NCBI RefSeq assembly: GCF_002102155.1
Contig: NZ_LQOU01000013.1
Coordinates: 1-64,000, forward strand
Direction: 5' to 3'
DNA from: Mycobacterium europaeum
GTDB taxonomy: Bacteria > Actinomycetota > Actinomycetes > Mycobacteriales > Mycobacteriaceae
DNA length: 64,000 bases
The translations under genes and the position numbers were made by a program. Below are positions 57,066 through 64,000 of the stretch, piece after piece. Under the pieces are notes generated by a model that was not told where the DNA came from, did no database searches, and was given only the letters and a program-made list of their open reading frames with translations. The first letter of the stretch is position 1, and each line of letters begins with the position of its first letter.

Positions 57066-57725
57066 CTACTCGGACTCGCCCGCGGGCGCCTCGGCCTCGC
57101 CGGCTTCCGCCTCCGCCGGGGCGGCTCCGCCCTCGGCGGCGGCGCCCGCGCCCTCTTCCTCGAGGTCCTCGGCGCTCGGCGCGACCACCACGTTGACCAC
57201 CAGGGTCTCCGGGTCGGAGATCAGGTTGACGCCGCGCGGCAGCTCGATCTGCCCGGCGGTGAACTGGGTGCCGGGCTCGGCATCCTCCACCGATACGGTC
57301 AGCTGCTCGGGGATCGACAGCGCCTCGGCCTCGATCTCGATGGTGTTGGTGTCCTGGGTGACCAGGGTGCCGGGCGCGGCGTCGCCCTCGACGACGACGG
57401 TGACCTCCACGACCACCTTCTCGCCGCGACGCACGACCAGCAGGTCGGCGTGCTGGATGGTGCGGCGGATCGGGTGGATGTCGAGCGCCTTGGTCAGCGC
57501 CAGTTGTTCCTTGCCGTCGATGTCCAGGCTCAGCACCGCGTTCGTGCCCGCGTGGCGCAGCACCGCCGCGAAGTCGTGGCCGGGCAACTCCAGGTGCTGC
57601 GGTTGGGCGCCGTGGCCGTAGAGCACGGCGGGAATCCTGCCTTCGCGGCGGGCGCGGCGGGACGCGCCCTTGCCGGTCTCGGTTCGTACCGTCGCGGTGA
57701 GTTGGTTGCCTGCGGACTTGGCCAT
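57066..57725 (-). CDS. rplY: 50S ribosomal protein L25/CTC type
   Basis: This 219-residue CTC-type L25 has an N-terminal 5S-rRNA-binding domain ([20 protein letters not shown], then PAVLYGHG) and a C-terminal beta domain ending in an acidic Ala/Glu-rich tail typical of mycobacteria. The basic [12 protein letters not shown] segment contacts 5S rRNA. First gene of the rplY-pth pair. Confidence 0.95.
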   Translation of the reverse strand: MAKSAGNQLTATVRTETGKGASRRARREGRIPAVLYGHGAQPQHLELPGHDFAAVLRHAGTNAVLSLDIDGKEQLALTKALDIHPIRRTIQHADLLVVRRGEKVVVEVTVVVEGDAAPGTLVTQDTNTIEIEAEALSIPEQLTVSVEDAEPGTQFTAGQIELPRGVNLISDPETLVVNVVVAPSAEDLEEEGAGAAAEGGAAPAEAEAGEAEAPAGESE

Positions 57726-57810
57726 CGTGTCGCTCCTGTGTGCTCGGTGCCTGAGTGTGGGGGCACGGCCAGGGTCGCGACAGTTCGTCGGTCTCCGTCG
57801 ATAACGGTGC

Positions 57811-57824
57811 TGGCTGGCCAGCCA
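57811..57824. promoter_or_regulatory. 14-bp perfect palindrome upstream of rplY
   Basis: TGGCTGGCCAGCCA has perfect twofold symmetry with no central spacer, about 86 bp upstream of the rplY ATG and 40 bp past the SDR stop. It is a candidate operator; no obvious regulator is adjacent. Confidence 0.3.
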
Positions 57825-57864
57825 CCCTCGCCGTGACGCCCGGTCAGGTTAGCGCATCCGCACC

Positions 57865-58746
57865 TCAGAGCGGAAATTTGGTGCCGGTGAGCTGCTCGGA
57901 CAGCTCCCACAGCGCCGCCGCCATCGCCGGGTCTTGCGCCCGCCGGCTGCGCCGGACCGGTTGGGTGCGGCCGGTCTGCCCGAATCGCGGCCCGACGAAC
58001 GTGTCACCCGGCAGGTCCTGCGACGCCGCGTACAGCGTCTGGCGGGCGCCGAAGTCGGCGTCGGTGGCCACCACGCGGGTGACCGCCGACATCATCGCGT
58101 CGCCGAGCTTGCGGCCGGAGGCGCCCTGCAGGTTGGTGTGCGAGTAGCCGGGGTGGGCGGCCAGCGCGCGCAGCGTGGAACCGGCCCCGTCCAGGCGTCG
58201 CTGCAGCTCGCTGGTGAACAGCAGGTTGGCGAGCTTGGACTGGCTGTAGGCCAGCCACGGCGAGTACCGCCGCGTCTTCCAGTTCAGGTCATCGAGGCTG
58301 ATCCGGCCGGCCCAGTGCGCCATCGACGACACGGTGACCACGCGATCGGTGAGCTTGGGCAGCAGCAGGTTGGTGAGCGCGAAATGCCCGAGGTGGTTGG
58401 TGCCGATCTGGCTCTCGAAGCCGTCGACGGTCTGCTGGTACGGGGCGGCCATGATGCCGGCGTTGTTGATCAGCACGTCGACGCTGTCGACCCCGTCGGC
58501 GAATTCGCGCACGGACGACAGGTTTTGCAGGTCGAGCGCGCGGACCTCGACCGGGCCGGTGTGGGAGCCCCTGATCTGCAGCGCGGCCTTCTCGCCCTTG
58601 CGGGTGTCGCGGACCGCCATGACGAGCGTCGCGCCCCGTCGCGCCAGCTCGCGGGCGGTGACCGCGCCCAGCCCGCTGTTGGCGCCCGTGACGATGACGG
58701 TGCGCCCGGCGAATGAGGGCAGGTCCGCGGCGGTCCAGTTGGTCAT
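57865..58746 (-). CDS. Short-chain dehydrogenase/reductase
   Basis: This 293-residue classical-type SDR of the protochlorophyllide-reductase-like group has the NAD(P) motif VTGANSGLGAVTARELARRG, DVLINNAGIMA, catalytic Ser in VVTVSSMAHW and the catalytic pair in YSQSKLANLLF. The substrate is unknown. It has no counterpart between Rv1015c and Rv1016c in M. tuberculosis, so it is an insertion in the conserved block. It stands alone on the minus strand. Confidence 0.9.
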   Translation of the reverse strand: MTNWTAADLPSFAGRTVIVTGANSGLGAVTARELARRGATLVMAVRDTRKGEKAALQIRGSHTGPVEVRALDLQNLSSVREFADGVDSVDVLINNAGIMAAPYQQTVDGFESQIGTNHLGHFALTNLLLPKLTDRVVTVSSMAHWAGRISLDDLNWKTRRYSPWLAYSQSKLANLLFTSELQRRLDGAGSTLRALAAHPGYSHTNLQGASGRKLGDAMMSAVTRVVATDADFGARQTLYAASQDLPGDTFVGPRFGQTGRTQPVRRSRRAQDPAMAAALWELSEQLTGTKFPL

Positions 58747-58798
58747 GGTTGTCGAGCCTAATCGGGATCGCTCACCGCCCGGCGAACCGCAAGGGCAT

Positions 58799-59446
58799 TC
58801 ACTTCGCGGCGACGACGAACCCCCGCATGATCGCCTCGATGTCGGACGACTGCGCGACGGCCTGGTTGGCCAGCCCGGTGATGGTGAGCTGCACCAGGTA
58901 GCGCTGCTTGGTGGGCGGCGAACCGGTGGCGATGACGATCCGGTTGAAGCTGTGCAGCCGCGTACCGTCCAGGTCGTAGCTGCCCTGGATCATCGACGAG
59001 GGGAAGCCGTAGTAGGGCGTCGTCGAGGCATCCAGCTGCTTGAAGTCCTCGAACAGCTGGGCGTCGTCGTTGCCGTGCTGGATCACCTGGGCCGGATCGA
59101 AATCGCCGTGCAACGCGAACACCACCAGCCGCGCGGTCGGGTACTTGCCGCCCTTGGAGATCATCACGGTCTCGGGCGCGATGTGCGGATTGTGCGCCGC
59201 CGTCCAGCCCGGGGGCGTCGGGATCGACACCGTCAGGTCGGGCAGGTTGCCCGGCGCGACCTGCTGTCCGGTCACGCCGATGTTCTGCAGATACTGCGAC
59301 AGCGGGACGGGCTTGGCGACCCTCGTCGTGGTGGTCGTGGTCGTCGGGGTTGTCGACCAGATCGATTGGTAGTCAGGCGTTTTCGGCCCGCAAGCCGTCA
59401 CGGGCAGGGTCAGCGCGATGGCCGTGGCCGCACACGCGCGTCTCAC
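58799..59446 (-). CDS. lpqT: Lipoprotein LpqT
   Basis: This protein of about 215 residues has a signal peptide ending in PVTAC (lipobox), then a Thr-rich linker (TTPTTTTTTTR), then a LpqN/LpqT-type domain (PLSQYLQNIGVTGQQVAPGN, then LTVSIPTPPGW). The GTG at 59446 overlaps the arsC-like stop (GTGA). LpqN-type proteins act at the cell envelope and may bind small ligands; no enzymatic role is established. Position equals Rv1016c. Confidence 0.88.
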   Translation of the reverse strand: MRRACAATAIALTLPVTACGPKTPDYQSIWSTTPTTTTTTTRVAKPVPLSQYLQNIGVTGQQVAPGNLPDLTVSIPTPPGWTAAHNPHIAPETVMISKGGKYPTARLVVFALHGDFDPAQVIQHGNDDAQLFEDFKQLDASTTPYYGFPSSMIQGSYDLDGTRLHSFNRIVIATGSPPTKQRYLVQLTITGLANQAVAQSSDIEAIMRGFVVAAK

Positions 59447-59799
59447 AGAATCTCGCGGGCCTTCTCGACCGGCCGGGCCAGCCGGGTGCCCTTCGTCGTC
59501 ACGACGAACGGCCGCTCGATCAGGATCGGGTGTTCGGCCATGGCGTCGAGCAACTGGTCGTCGGTCGCATCGGCGAGATCGAGTTCGGCGTACAGCGGTT
59601 CCCGCTTGCGCACCGCGGTGCGCACGTCGATCCCGGCGTCGCTGATCATCTTCACCAGTTCGGCGCGCGACGGCGGGGTCTTCAGGTACTCGACGATCGT
59701 CGGCTCGAGGCCGTTGTCGCGCAACAGATCCAACGTCTTGCGGGAGGTGCTGCACCGGGGATTGTGGTAGATGACAGCCTCGCCGGGCTTTGCAGCCAT
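59443..59799 (-). CDS. ArsC-family (glutaredoxin-dependent arsenate reductase-like) protein
   Basis: This 118-residue thioredoxin-fold protein has IYHNPRCSTSRKTLDLLRDN with the catalytic Cys, VEYLKTPPSRAEL and RKREPLYAEL, and ends RPFVVTTKGTRLARP, the usual ArsC layout. No arsenic genes are around it, so a stress or detoxification role is only inferred. It is packed between prsA and lpqT with one-base and 4-bp junctions, giving a compact prsA-arsC-lpqT unit. Confidence 0.87.
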   Translation of the reverse strand: MAAKPGEAVIYHNPRCSTSRKTLDLLRDNGLEPTIVEYLKTPPSRAELVKMISDAGIDVRTAVRKREPLYAELDLADATDDQLLDAMAEHPILIERPFVVTTKGTRLARPVEKAREIL

Positions 59800-60780
59800 C
59801 TAGGCGTCCCCGTCGAAAAGCCCCGTCACGGAGCCGTTTTCGAAGACGGCGCGAATGGTGCTGGCCAACAGCGGCGCGATGGACAAGACGGTGAGCTGGG
59901 GGAAGCGCTTCTCCTCGCCGATCGGCAGCGTGTTGGTGACGATCACCTCCCGCGCGCCGGACGCCGCGAGCCGCTGGGCGGCCGGGTCGGACAGCACGCC
60001 GTGGGTGGCCGCGATGATGACGTCGGCGGCGCCGTCGTCGCGCAGCAGCTGCACCGCGCCGGCGATGGTGCCGCCGGTGTCGATCATGTCGTCGATGAGC
60101 ACACAGGTCCTGCCCTGCACCTCGCCCACCACGCGGTTGGACACTACCTGGTTGGGCACGCGCGGGTCGCGGGTCTTGTGGATGAAGGCGAGCGGAACGC
60201 CACCCAATGCGTCGGCCCACTTCTCGGCGATGCGCACCCGGCCCGAGTCGGGGGAGACGACCACCATGTTGCCGTCGGGGTAGTTGTCGCGGATGTAGCC
60301 GGTCAGCAGGTTTTGGGCGCGCATGTGGTCGACCGGCCCGTCGAAGAACCCCTGGATCTGGTCGGTGTGCAGGTCGACGGTCACGATCCGGTCGGCGCCC
60401 GCGGTCTTGAGCAGGTCGGCGACCAGCCGCGCCGAGATCGGTTCGCGGCCGCGATGCTTCTTGTCCTGCCGGGCGTAGGGGTAGAACGGCATGACCGCGG
60501 TGATCCGTTTGGCGCTGCCGCGCTTGAGCGCGTCGATCATGATCAGCTGTTCCATCAGCCAGTCATTGACCGGTGCCGGGGCCGACTGCAGGACGAACGC
60601 GTCGCACCCGCGCACCGACTCGTGGAACCGCACGAAGATCTCGCCGTTGGCGAACTCGCGCGCCGTCTGAGCGGTGACGTGGACGTCGAGCTCTTTTGCC
60701 ACCTGCTCGGCCAGCTCCGGATGCGCGCGGCCGGAGAAGAGCATCAGGTTCTTGCGGTTGTCGGTCCAGTCGTGGCTCAA
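59800..60780 (-). CDS. prsA: Ribose-phosphate pyrophosphokinase
   Basis: This 326-residue enzyme makes PRPP from ribose 5-phosphate and ATP for nucleotides, histidine and arabinosyl donors. It has FVLQSAPAPVNDWLMEQLI, PFYPYARQDKKHRGREPIS, VDLHTDQIQGFFDGPVDH and the PRPP loop VLIDDMIDTGGTIAG. The TTG at 60780 (LSHDW) gives exactly the M. tuberculosis length and has GAGGG upstream. An ATG at 60819 would add 13 atypical residues. Confidence 0.94.
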   Translation of the reverse strand: MSHDWTDNRKNLMLFSGRAHPELAEQVAKELDVHVTAQTAREFANGEIFVRFHESVRGCDAFVLQSAPAPVNDWLMEQLIMIDALKRGSAKRITAVMPFYPYARQDKKHRGREPISARLVADLLKTAGADRIVTVDLHTDQIQGFFDGPVDHMRAQNLLTGYIRDNYPDGNMVVVSPDSGRVRIAEKWADALGGVPLAFIHKTRDPRVPNQVVSNRVVGEVQGRTCVLIDDMIDTGGTIAGAVQLLRDDGAADVIIAATHGVLSDPAAQRLAASGAREVIVTNTLPIGEEKRFPQLTVLSIAPLLASTIRAVFENGSVTGLFDGDA

Positions 60781-60868
60781 CGCACTGCCCTCACCGTTGT
60801 CGAGAATGGAACGCCCCATCGTACGTAGCGAATCGTACGGAAAGTGGCCGGGTTACCAGAAACCGACA

Positions 60869-62347
60869 TCACGGTGTCTGTTCGGGCTCGGACGCCGGGT
60901 CGGCGGCCTGTGTCGCCTTCGCGGCCGCCTCGGCGGCCGCGCTGCCCGGTCGTTTGCGCTGCACCCAGCCCTCGATGTTGCGCTGCGGGCCCGCGGACAC
61001 CGCCAGCGCGCCCGGCGGGACGTCGTCGCGGACCACGGTTCCCGCGCCGGTGTAGGCCCCGTCGCCGACGGTCACCGGGGCGACGAACATGGTGTCCGAG
61101 CCGGTCCGCACGTGCGATCCGACCGTGGTGCGCCGCTTGGTGGCGCCGTCGTAGTTGACGAAGACGCTCGACGCGCCGATGTTGCTGTGTTCGCCGATGT
61201 CGGCATCCCCGACGTAGGTCAGGTGCGGAACCTTGGTGCCGGTGCCGATCGTGGAGTTCTTGGTCTCGACGAACGCCCCGAGCTTGCCTTCGTCGCCCAG
61301 CACGGTGCCGGGCCGCAGGTAGGTGAAGGGGCCGACCGTGGCGCCGGCGCCGATGGACGACGACGTGCCGTGCGTGCGCACCACCGATGCGCCCTCACCC
61401 ACGGTGACGTCGGTGAGCGTGGTGTCGGGGCCGACGACGCAGTGGCTCCCGACCTGGCTGCGGCCCAGCAGCTGCGTGCCCGGGTGGATGACGGTGTCGC
61501 GCCCGATCGTGACCTCGACGTCGATCCAGGTGGTCGCCGGATCCACGATGGTGACCCCGGCCATCTGGTGGGCGGCGACGATCCGGCGGTTGAGCTCGGC
61601 GCCCAGCTGCGCCAGCTGCACGCGGTTGTTGACGCCGGCGACCAGGGCACTGTCGTCGACGTGCCGGGCCTGGACGGCCTGCCCGTCGCCCCGAAAGATC
61701 GAGATGACGTCGGTCAGGTAGAGCTCCTGCTGGGCGTTGTCGGAGCTCAGCCGGCTCAGCGCGGAGCGCAGCGCCGCGACGTCGAAGGCGTAGACCCCGG
61801 CGTTGACCTCGTGGATCTCCCGCTGGACGGGTGTCGCGTCGGCGTGTTCCACGATCGCGGTGACCTCGTTGTCCTGGGTGCGCAGGATCCGGCCGTAGCC
61901 GGTGGGGTCGTCGAGCGTCGTGGTGAGCACGGTCGCGGCGGCCGAGGCCGCGTGGTGGGTCGCGATCAGGTCGGCCAGGGTGTCGGGGTCCAGCAGCGGC
62001 GTATCGCCGGAGGTGACGACGACCACGCCGGCGTAGTCGTCGGGCAGCGCGGACAGGCCGCAACGGACCGCGTGACCGGTGCCCAGCGGCCGGTCCTGCA
62101 GCGCGACCTCGATGCCGCGTCCCAGGGCGTCGGCCGATTCGGCGACCAGCGGCGCGATGCGCTGATGATCGTGGCCCAGGACCACGACCAGGTGCTGCGG
62201 CGCGACCTTGGTGACGGCGTGCAGCAGGTGGGACAGCATGCTGCGACCGGCGATCTCGTGCAGCACCTTGGGGGTGTCGGACCGCATCCGGGTGCCGGGC
62301 CCGGCCGCGAGCACCAGGACCGCGGTATCACCACGAGACGCCATCAA
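60869..62347 (-). CDS. glmU: Bifunctional GlmU (GlcN-1-P acetyltransferase/GlcNAc-1-P uridyltransferase)
   Basis: This 492-residue enzyme makes UDP-GlcNAc for peptidoglycan. The N-terminal uridyltransferase has [34 protein letters not shown] and [15 protein letters not shown]. The C-terminal left-handed beta-helix acetyltransferase has [35 protein letters not shown] and [15 protein letters not shown]. The last 30 residues are the disordered tail common in actinobacteria. GAGGAGAG precedes the ATG. Confidence 0.96.
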   Translation of the reverse strand: MMASRGDTAVLVLAAGPGTRMRSDTPKVLHEIAGRSMLSHLLHAVTKVAPQHLVVVLGHDHQRIAPLVAESADALGRGIEVALQDRPLGTGHAVRCGLSALPDDYAGVVVVTSGDTPLLDPDTLADLIATHHAASAAATVLTTTLDDPTGYGRILRTQDNEVTAIVEHADATPVQREIHEVNAGVYAFDVAALRSALSRLSSDNAQQELYLTDVISIFRGDGQAVQARHVDDSALVAGVNNRVQLAQLGAELNRRIVAAHQMAGVTIVDPATTWIDVEVTIGRDTVIHPGTQLLGRSQVGSHCVVGPDTTLTDVTVGEGASVVRTHGTSSSIGAGATVGPFTYLRPGTVLGDEGKLGAFVETKNSTIGTGTKVPHLTYVGDADIGEHSNIGASSVFVNYDGATKRRTTVGSHVRTGSDTMFVAPVTVGDGAYTGAGTVVRDDVPPGALAVSAGPQRNIEGWVQRKRPGSAAAEAAAKATQAADPASEPEQTP

Positions 62348-62436
62348 CTCTCCTCAACCCCGGCGCGACCGTCGTGTCCGTAGACGACACGCCGTCAAGC
62401 GTGGCACTTGATGCACACCCGAGGCAAAGAGCCGTG

Positions 62437-62508
62437 CTCCGTCGCCAGGACTCGAACCTGAACTATCTGAACCAAAATCAGAGGTGCTGCCGATTACACC
62501 ACGACGGA
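62437..62508 (-). tRNA. tRNA-Gln (TTG anticodon)
   Basis: The minus strand folds as a 72-base tRNA. Acceptor arms TCCGTCG and CGACGGA pair perfectly, a D-arm includes GTGTAATCGGCAGCAC, and the anticodon arm is TCTGA-TTTTGGT-TCAGA with TTG at positions 34-36. The T-arm contains GTTCGAGTC. CCA is not encoded. It lies between glmU and the TetR gene, as in M. tuberculosis. Confidence 0.95.
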
Positions 62509-62622
62509 TCGCAAGCGCCGTAGGCCCGCGCCACCAACAGACTTTAGACGGTGTGCGGGCCGATCGCGGCTCCGAGGGAAAGACGGACGGTTCGGCGCGG
62601 GCGACGCTATACGCTGATTGAC

Positions 62623-63270
62623 GTGGCTGTTCTCGACAAGGAACCGGACAAGGAGGTGCGCGCGCCGCGCGCCCGCATGACCGGTAGCGAGCGCCGACAG
62701 CAACTCATCGGCATCGCGCGCTCGCTGTTCGCCGAACGCGGCTACGAGGGCACCTCGATCGAGGAGATCGCGTTGCGTGCCAACGTGTCCAAGCCAGTCG
62801 TCTACGAACATTTCGGCGGCAAGGAGGGGCTGTACGCCGTGGTCGTCGACCGCGAGATGTCGGCGCTGCTGGACGGCATCACCTCGTCGCTGACCAACAA
62901 CCGCTCCCGGGTGCGGGTCGAGCGGGTCGCGCTGGCGTTGCTCACCTACGTCGAGGAGCGCACCGACGGCTTCCGCATCATGATCCGCGACTCGCCGGCC
63001 GCGATCAGCTCCGGCACCTACTCCAGCCTGCTCAACGACGCCGTCAGCCAGGTCAGCTCCATCCTGGCCGGCGACTTCGCGCGTCGCGGCCTGGATCCGG
63101 AGCTGGCGCCGTTGTACGCCCAGGCGCTGGTGGGCTCGGTGTCGATGACGGCGCAGTGGTGGCTCGACACCCGCGAGCCCAAGAAAGAAGTGGTCGCCGC
63201 GCACCTGGTCAACTTGATGTGGAACGGGCTGACCCATCTGGAGGCCGACCCCAGGCTGCAGGACGGCTAG
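62623..63270 (+). CDS. TetR-family regulator (Rv1019-like)
   Basis: This protein of about 215 residues has a TetR helix-turn-helix (RRQQLIGIARSLFAERGYEG, then IALRANVSKPVVYEHFGGKE) and a ligand domain nearly identical by recall to Rv1019. The GTG at 62623 (VAVLDKEPDKEVR) gives an extended basic N-terminus. The ATG at 62677 gives the 197-residue form annotated in M. tuberculosis. It precedes mfd by about 110 bp on the same strand, so it may share regulation with it. Confidence 0.9.
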   Translation: MAVLDKEPDKEVRAPRARMTGSERRQQLIGIARSLFAERGYEGTSIEEIALRANVSKPVVYEHFGGKEGLYAVVVDREMSALLDGITSSLTNNRSRVRVERVALALLTYVEERTDGFRIMIRDSPAAISSGTYSSLLNDAVSQVSSILAGDFARRGLDPELAPLYAQALVGSVSMTAQWWLDTREPKKEVVAAHLVNLMWNGLTHLEADPRLQDG

Positions 63271-63379
63271 ACCGCCGGGCTTGGTTACGCGCGGCGGCCT
63301 GGCTCCCGGTGTCCTGACGATCCCTTCGCGGCGCCGGCTCGAAATTGACGAATCTTGGCGCCCCTAGAATGGATTCATC

Positions 63380-64000
63380 ATGACCGCACCGGGGCCTGCT
63401 CGCCCAGAACCCCCGATCGCGGGGCTCGTTGAATTGGCGCTCACCGCGCCGACCTTCCAGCAGTTGATCGAAAGCGCGGCCGAACGACCGGGCGAGCTTC
63501 ACCTGGTGGGTCCAGCCAGCGCACGGGTGTTCGTCGCCAGCGCGCTGGCGCGGTCGGGTCCATTGCTGGTAGTCACCGCGACCGGGCGGGAAGCCGATGA
63601 CCTGACCGCCGAACTGCGCGGCGTCTTCGGCGACGCCGTGGCGGCCTTCCCGTCCTGGGAGACCCTGCCGCACGAGCGGCTTTCACCCGGCGTCGACACC
63701 GTCGGCACCCGGTTGACGGTGCTGCGCCGGCTGGCCCACCCCGATGACGCGCGGTTGGGTCCGCCGCTGCGGGTCGTGGTGACCGCGGTGCGCTCACTGC
63801 TGCAGCCGATGACGCCGCAGCTGGGGCTGGTCGAGCCGGTCACCTTCAGCGTCGGCCAGGAGATCGCGTTCTCCGACGTCGTCGCCCGGCTGGTCGAGCT
63901 GGCCTACACCCGGGTCGACATGGTGGGCCGGCGCGGCGAGTTCGCCGTGCGCGGCGGAATCCTCGACGTCTTCCCGCCGACCGCCGAGCACCCCGTGCGC
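63380..64000 (+). CDS. mfd: Transcription-repair coupling factor Mfd (5-prime part)
   Basis: The ATG at 63380 opens a frame that runs uninterrupted off the right edge (207 codons visible). The N-terminal part reads [20 protein letters not shown], then [40 protein letters not shown] and [20 protein letters not shown]. This is the UvrB-homology module of Mfd, which strips stalled RNA polymerase from lesions and recruits UvrA. Helicase motors lie beyond the window. Confidence 0.93.
   Translation, partial: MTAPGPARPEPPIAGLVELALTAPTFQQLIESAAERPGELHLVGPASARVFVASALARSGPLLVVTATGREADDLTAELRGVFGDAVAAFPSWETLPHERLSPGVDTVGTRLTVLRRLAHPDDARLGPPLRVVVTAVRSLLQPMTPQLGLVEPVTFSVGQEIAFSDVVARLVELAYTRVDMVGRRGEFAVRGGILDVFPPTAEHPVR

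Overview
The window is a high-GC mycobacterial chromosome segment. It carries a PPE protein, RpfB, an LpqT-type lipoprotein, a Pmt mannosyltransferase and an acyl-AMP ligase of the Pks16 type. From about 10.2 kb to the right edge, gene order follows the M. tuberculosis block Rv0998 to Rv1020: cyclic-nucleotide-linked acetyltransferase, Rv0999-type lipoprotein, AlkB-like protein, arcA, pmt, rsmI, pabB, [Rv1006 position], metG, tatD, rpfB, ksgA, ispE, pks16, pth, rplY, lpqT, prsA, glmU, tRNA-Gln, TetR, mfd. Departures from that order (no Rv1004c-like gene, two Rv0999-type lipoproteins, an added SDR and ArsC, and a large block between pabB and metG) point to a slow-growing non-tuberculous Mycobacterium. 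The species cannot be fixed from the sequence alone.

Layout. 0-6 kb: a secreted DUF732-type protein, a TetR/diiron-protein pair, a second TetR divergent from a cytochrome P450 (CYP144-like context), an M42-type aminopeptidase and a small unknown protein. 6-10 kb: a methyltransferase, then heptose-modification genes hddA-gmhA-gmhB converging on a WecG/TagA-type glycosyltransferase. 10-18.5 kb: conserved housekeeping block, with a DUF559-type gene remnant between arcA and pmt. 18.5-20.7 kb: an ECF41-type sigma factor overlapping an FAD oxidoreductase gene that has a matching ECF41-type promoter.

20.9-48.7 kb is the accessory core. It starts with two paralogous putative glycosidase-like lipoproteins flanking an apparently intact GAF-GGDEF-EAL cyclic-di-GMP enzyme. 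A Wzx/Wzy-type exopolysaccharide locus follows. On the plus strand lie a Wzc-like protein, a Wzy-like polymerase, a GT4, an aldo/keto reductase and a GMC oxidoreductase. Converging on them are a GT4, a methyltransferase, a GT2-GT4 fusion, a Wzx flippase, a polyprenyl-phosphate sugar-phosphotransferase, an RmlC-like epimerase and a PPE protein. After these come two tandem gamma-butyrolactone-receptor-like TetR regulators with nearby palindromes, a BcsB-like secreted/membrane protein without a visible BcsA, a NodB-type polysaccharide deacetylase and a PAS protein. I infer one polysaccharide system: initiation by the phosphotransferase, assembly by the glycosyltransferases, flipping by Wzx, polymerisation by Wzy/Wzc, and extracytoplasmic modification by the deacetylase, BcsB-like protein and lipoproteins. 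Control by c-di-GMP and a small signal is a hypothesis.

48.8-64 kb returns to conserved genes: translation (metG, ksgA, pth, rplY), resuscitation (rpfB), isoprenoid synthesis (ispE), nucleotide and cell-wall precursors (prsA, glmU), one tRNA, and the start of mfd, which runs off the window.
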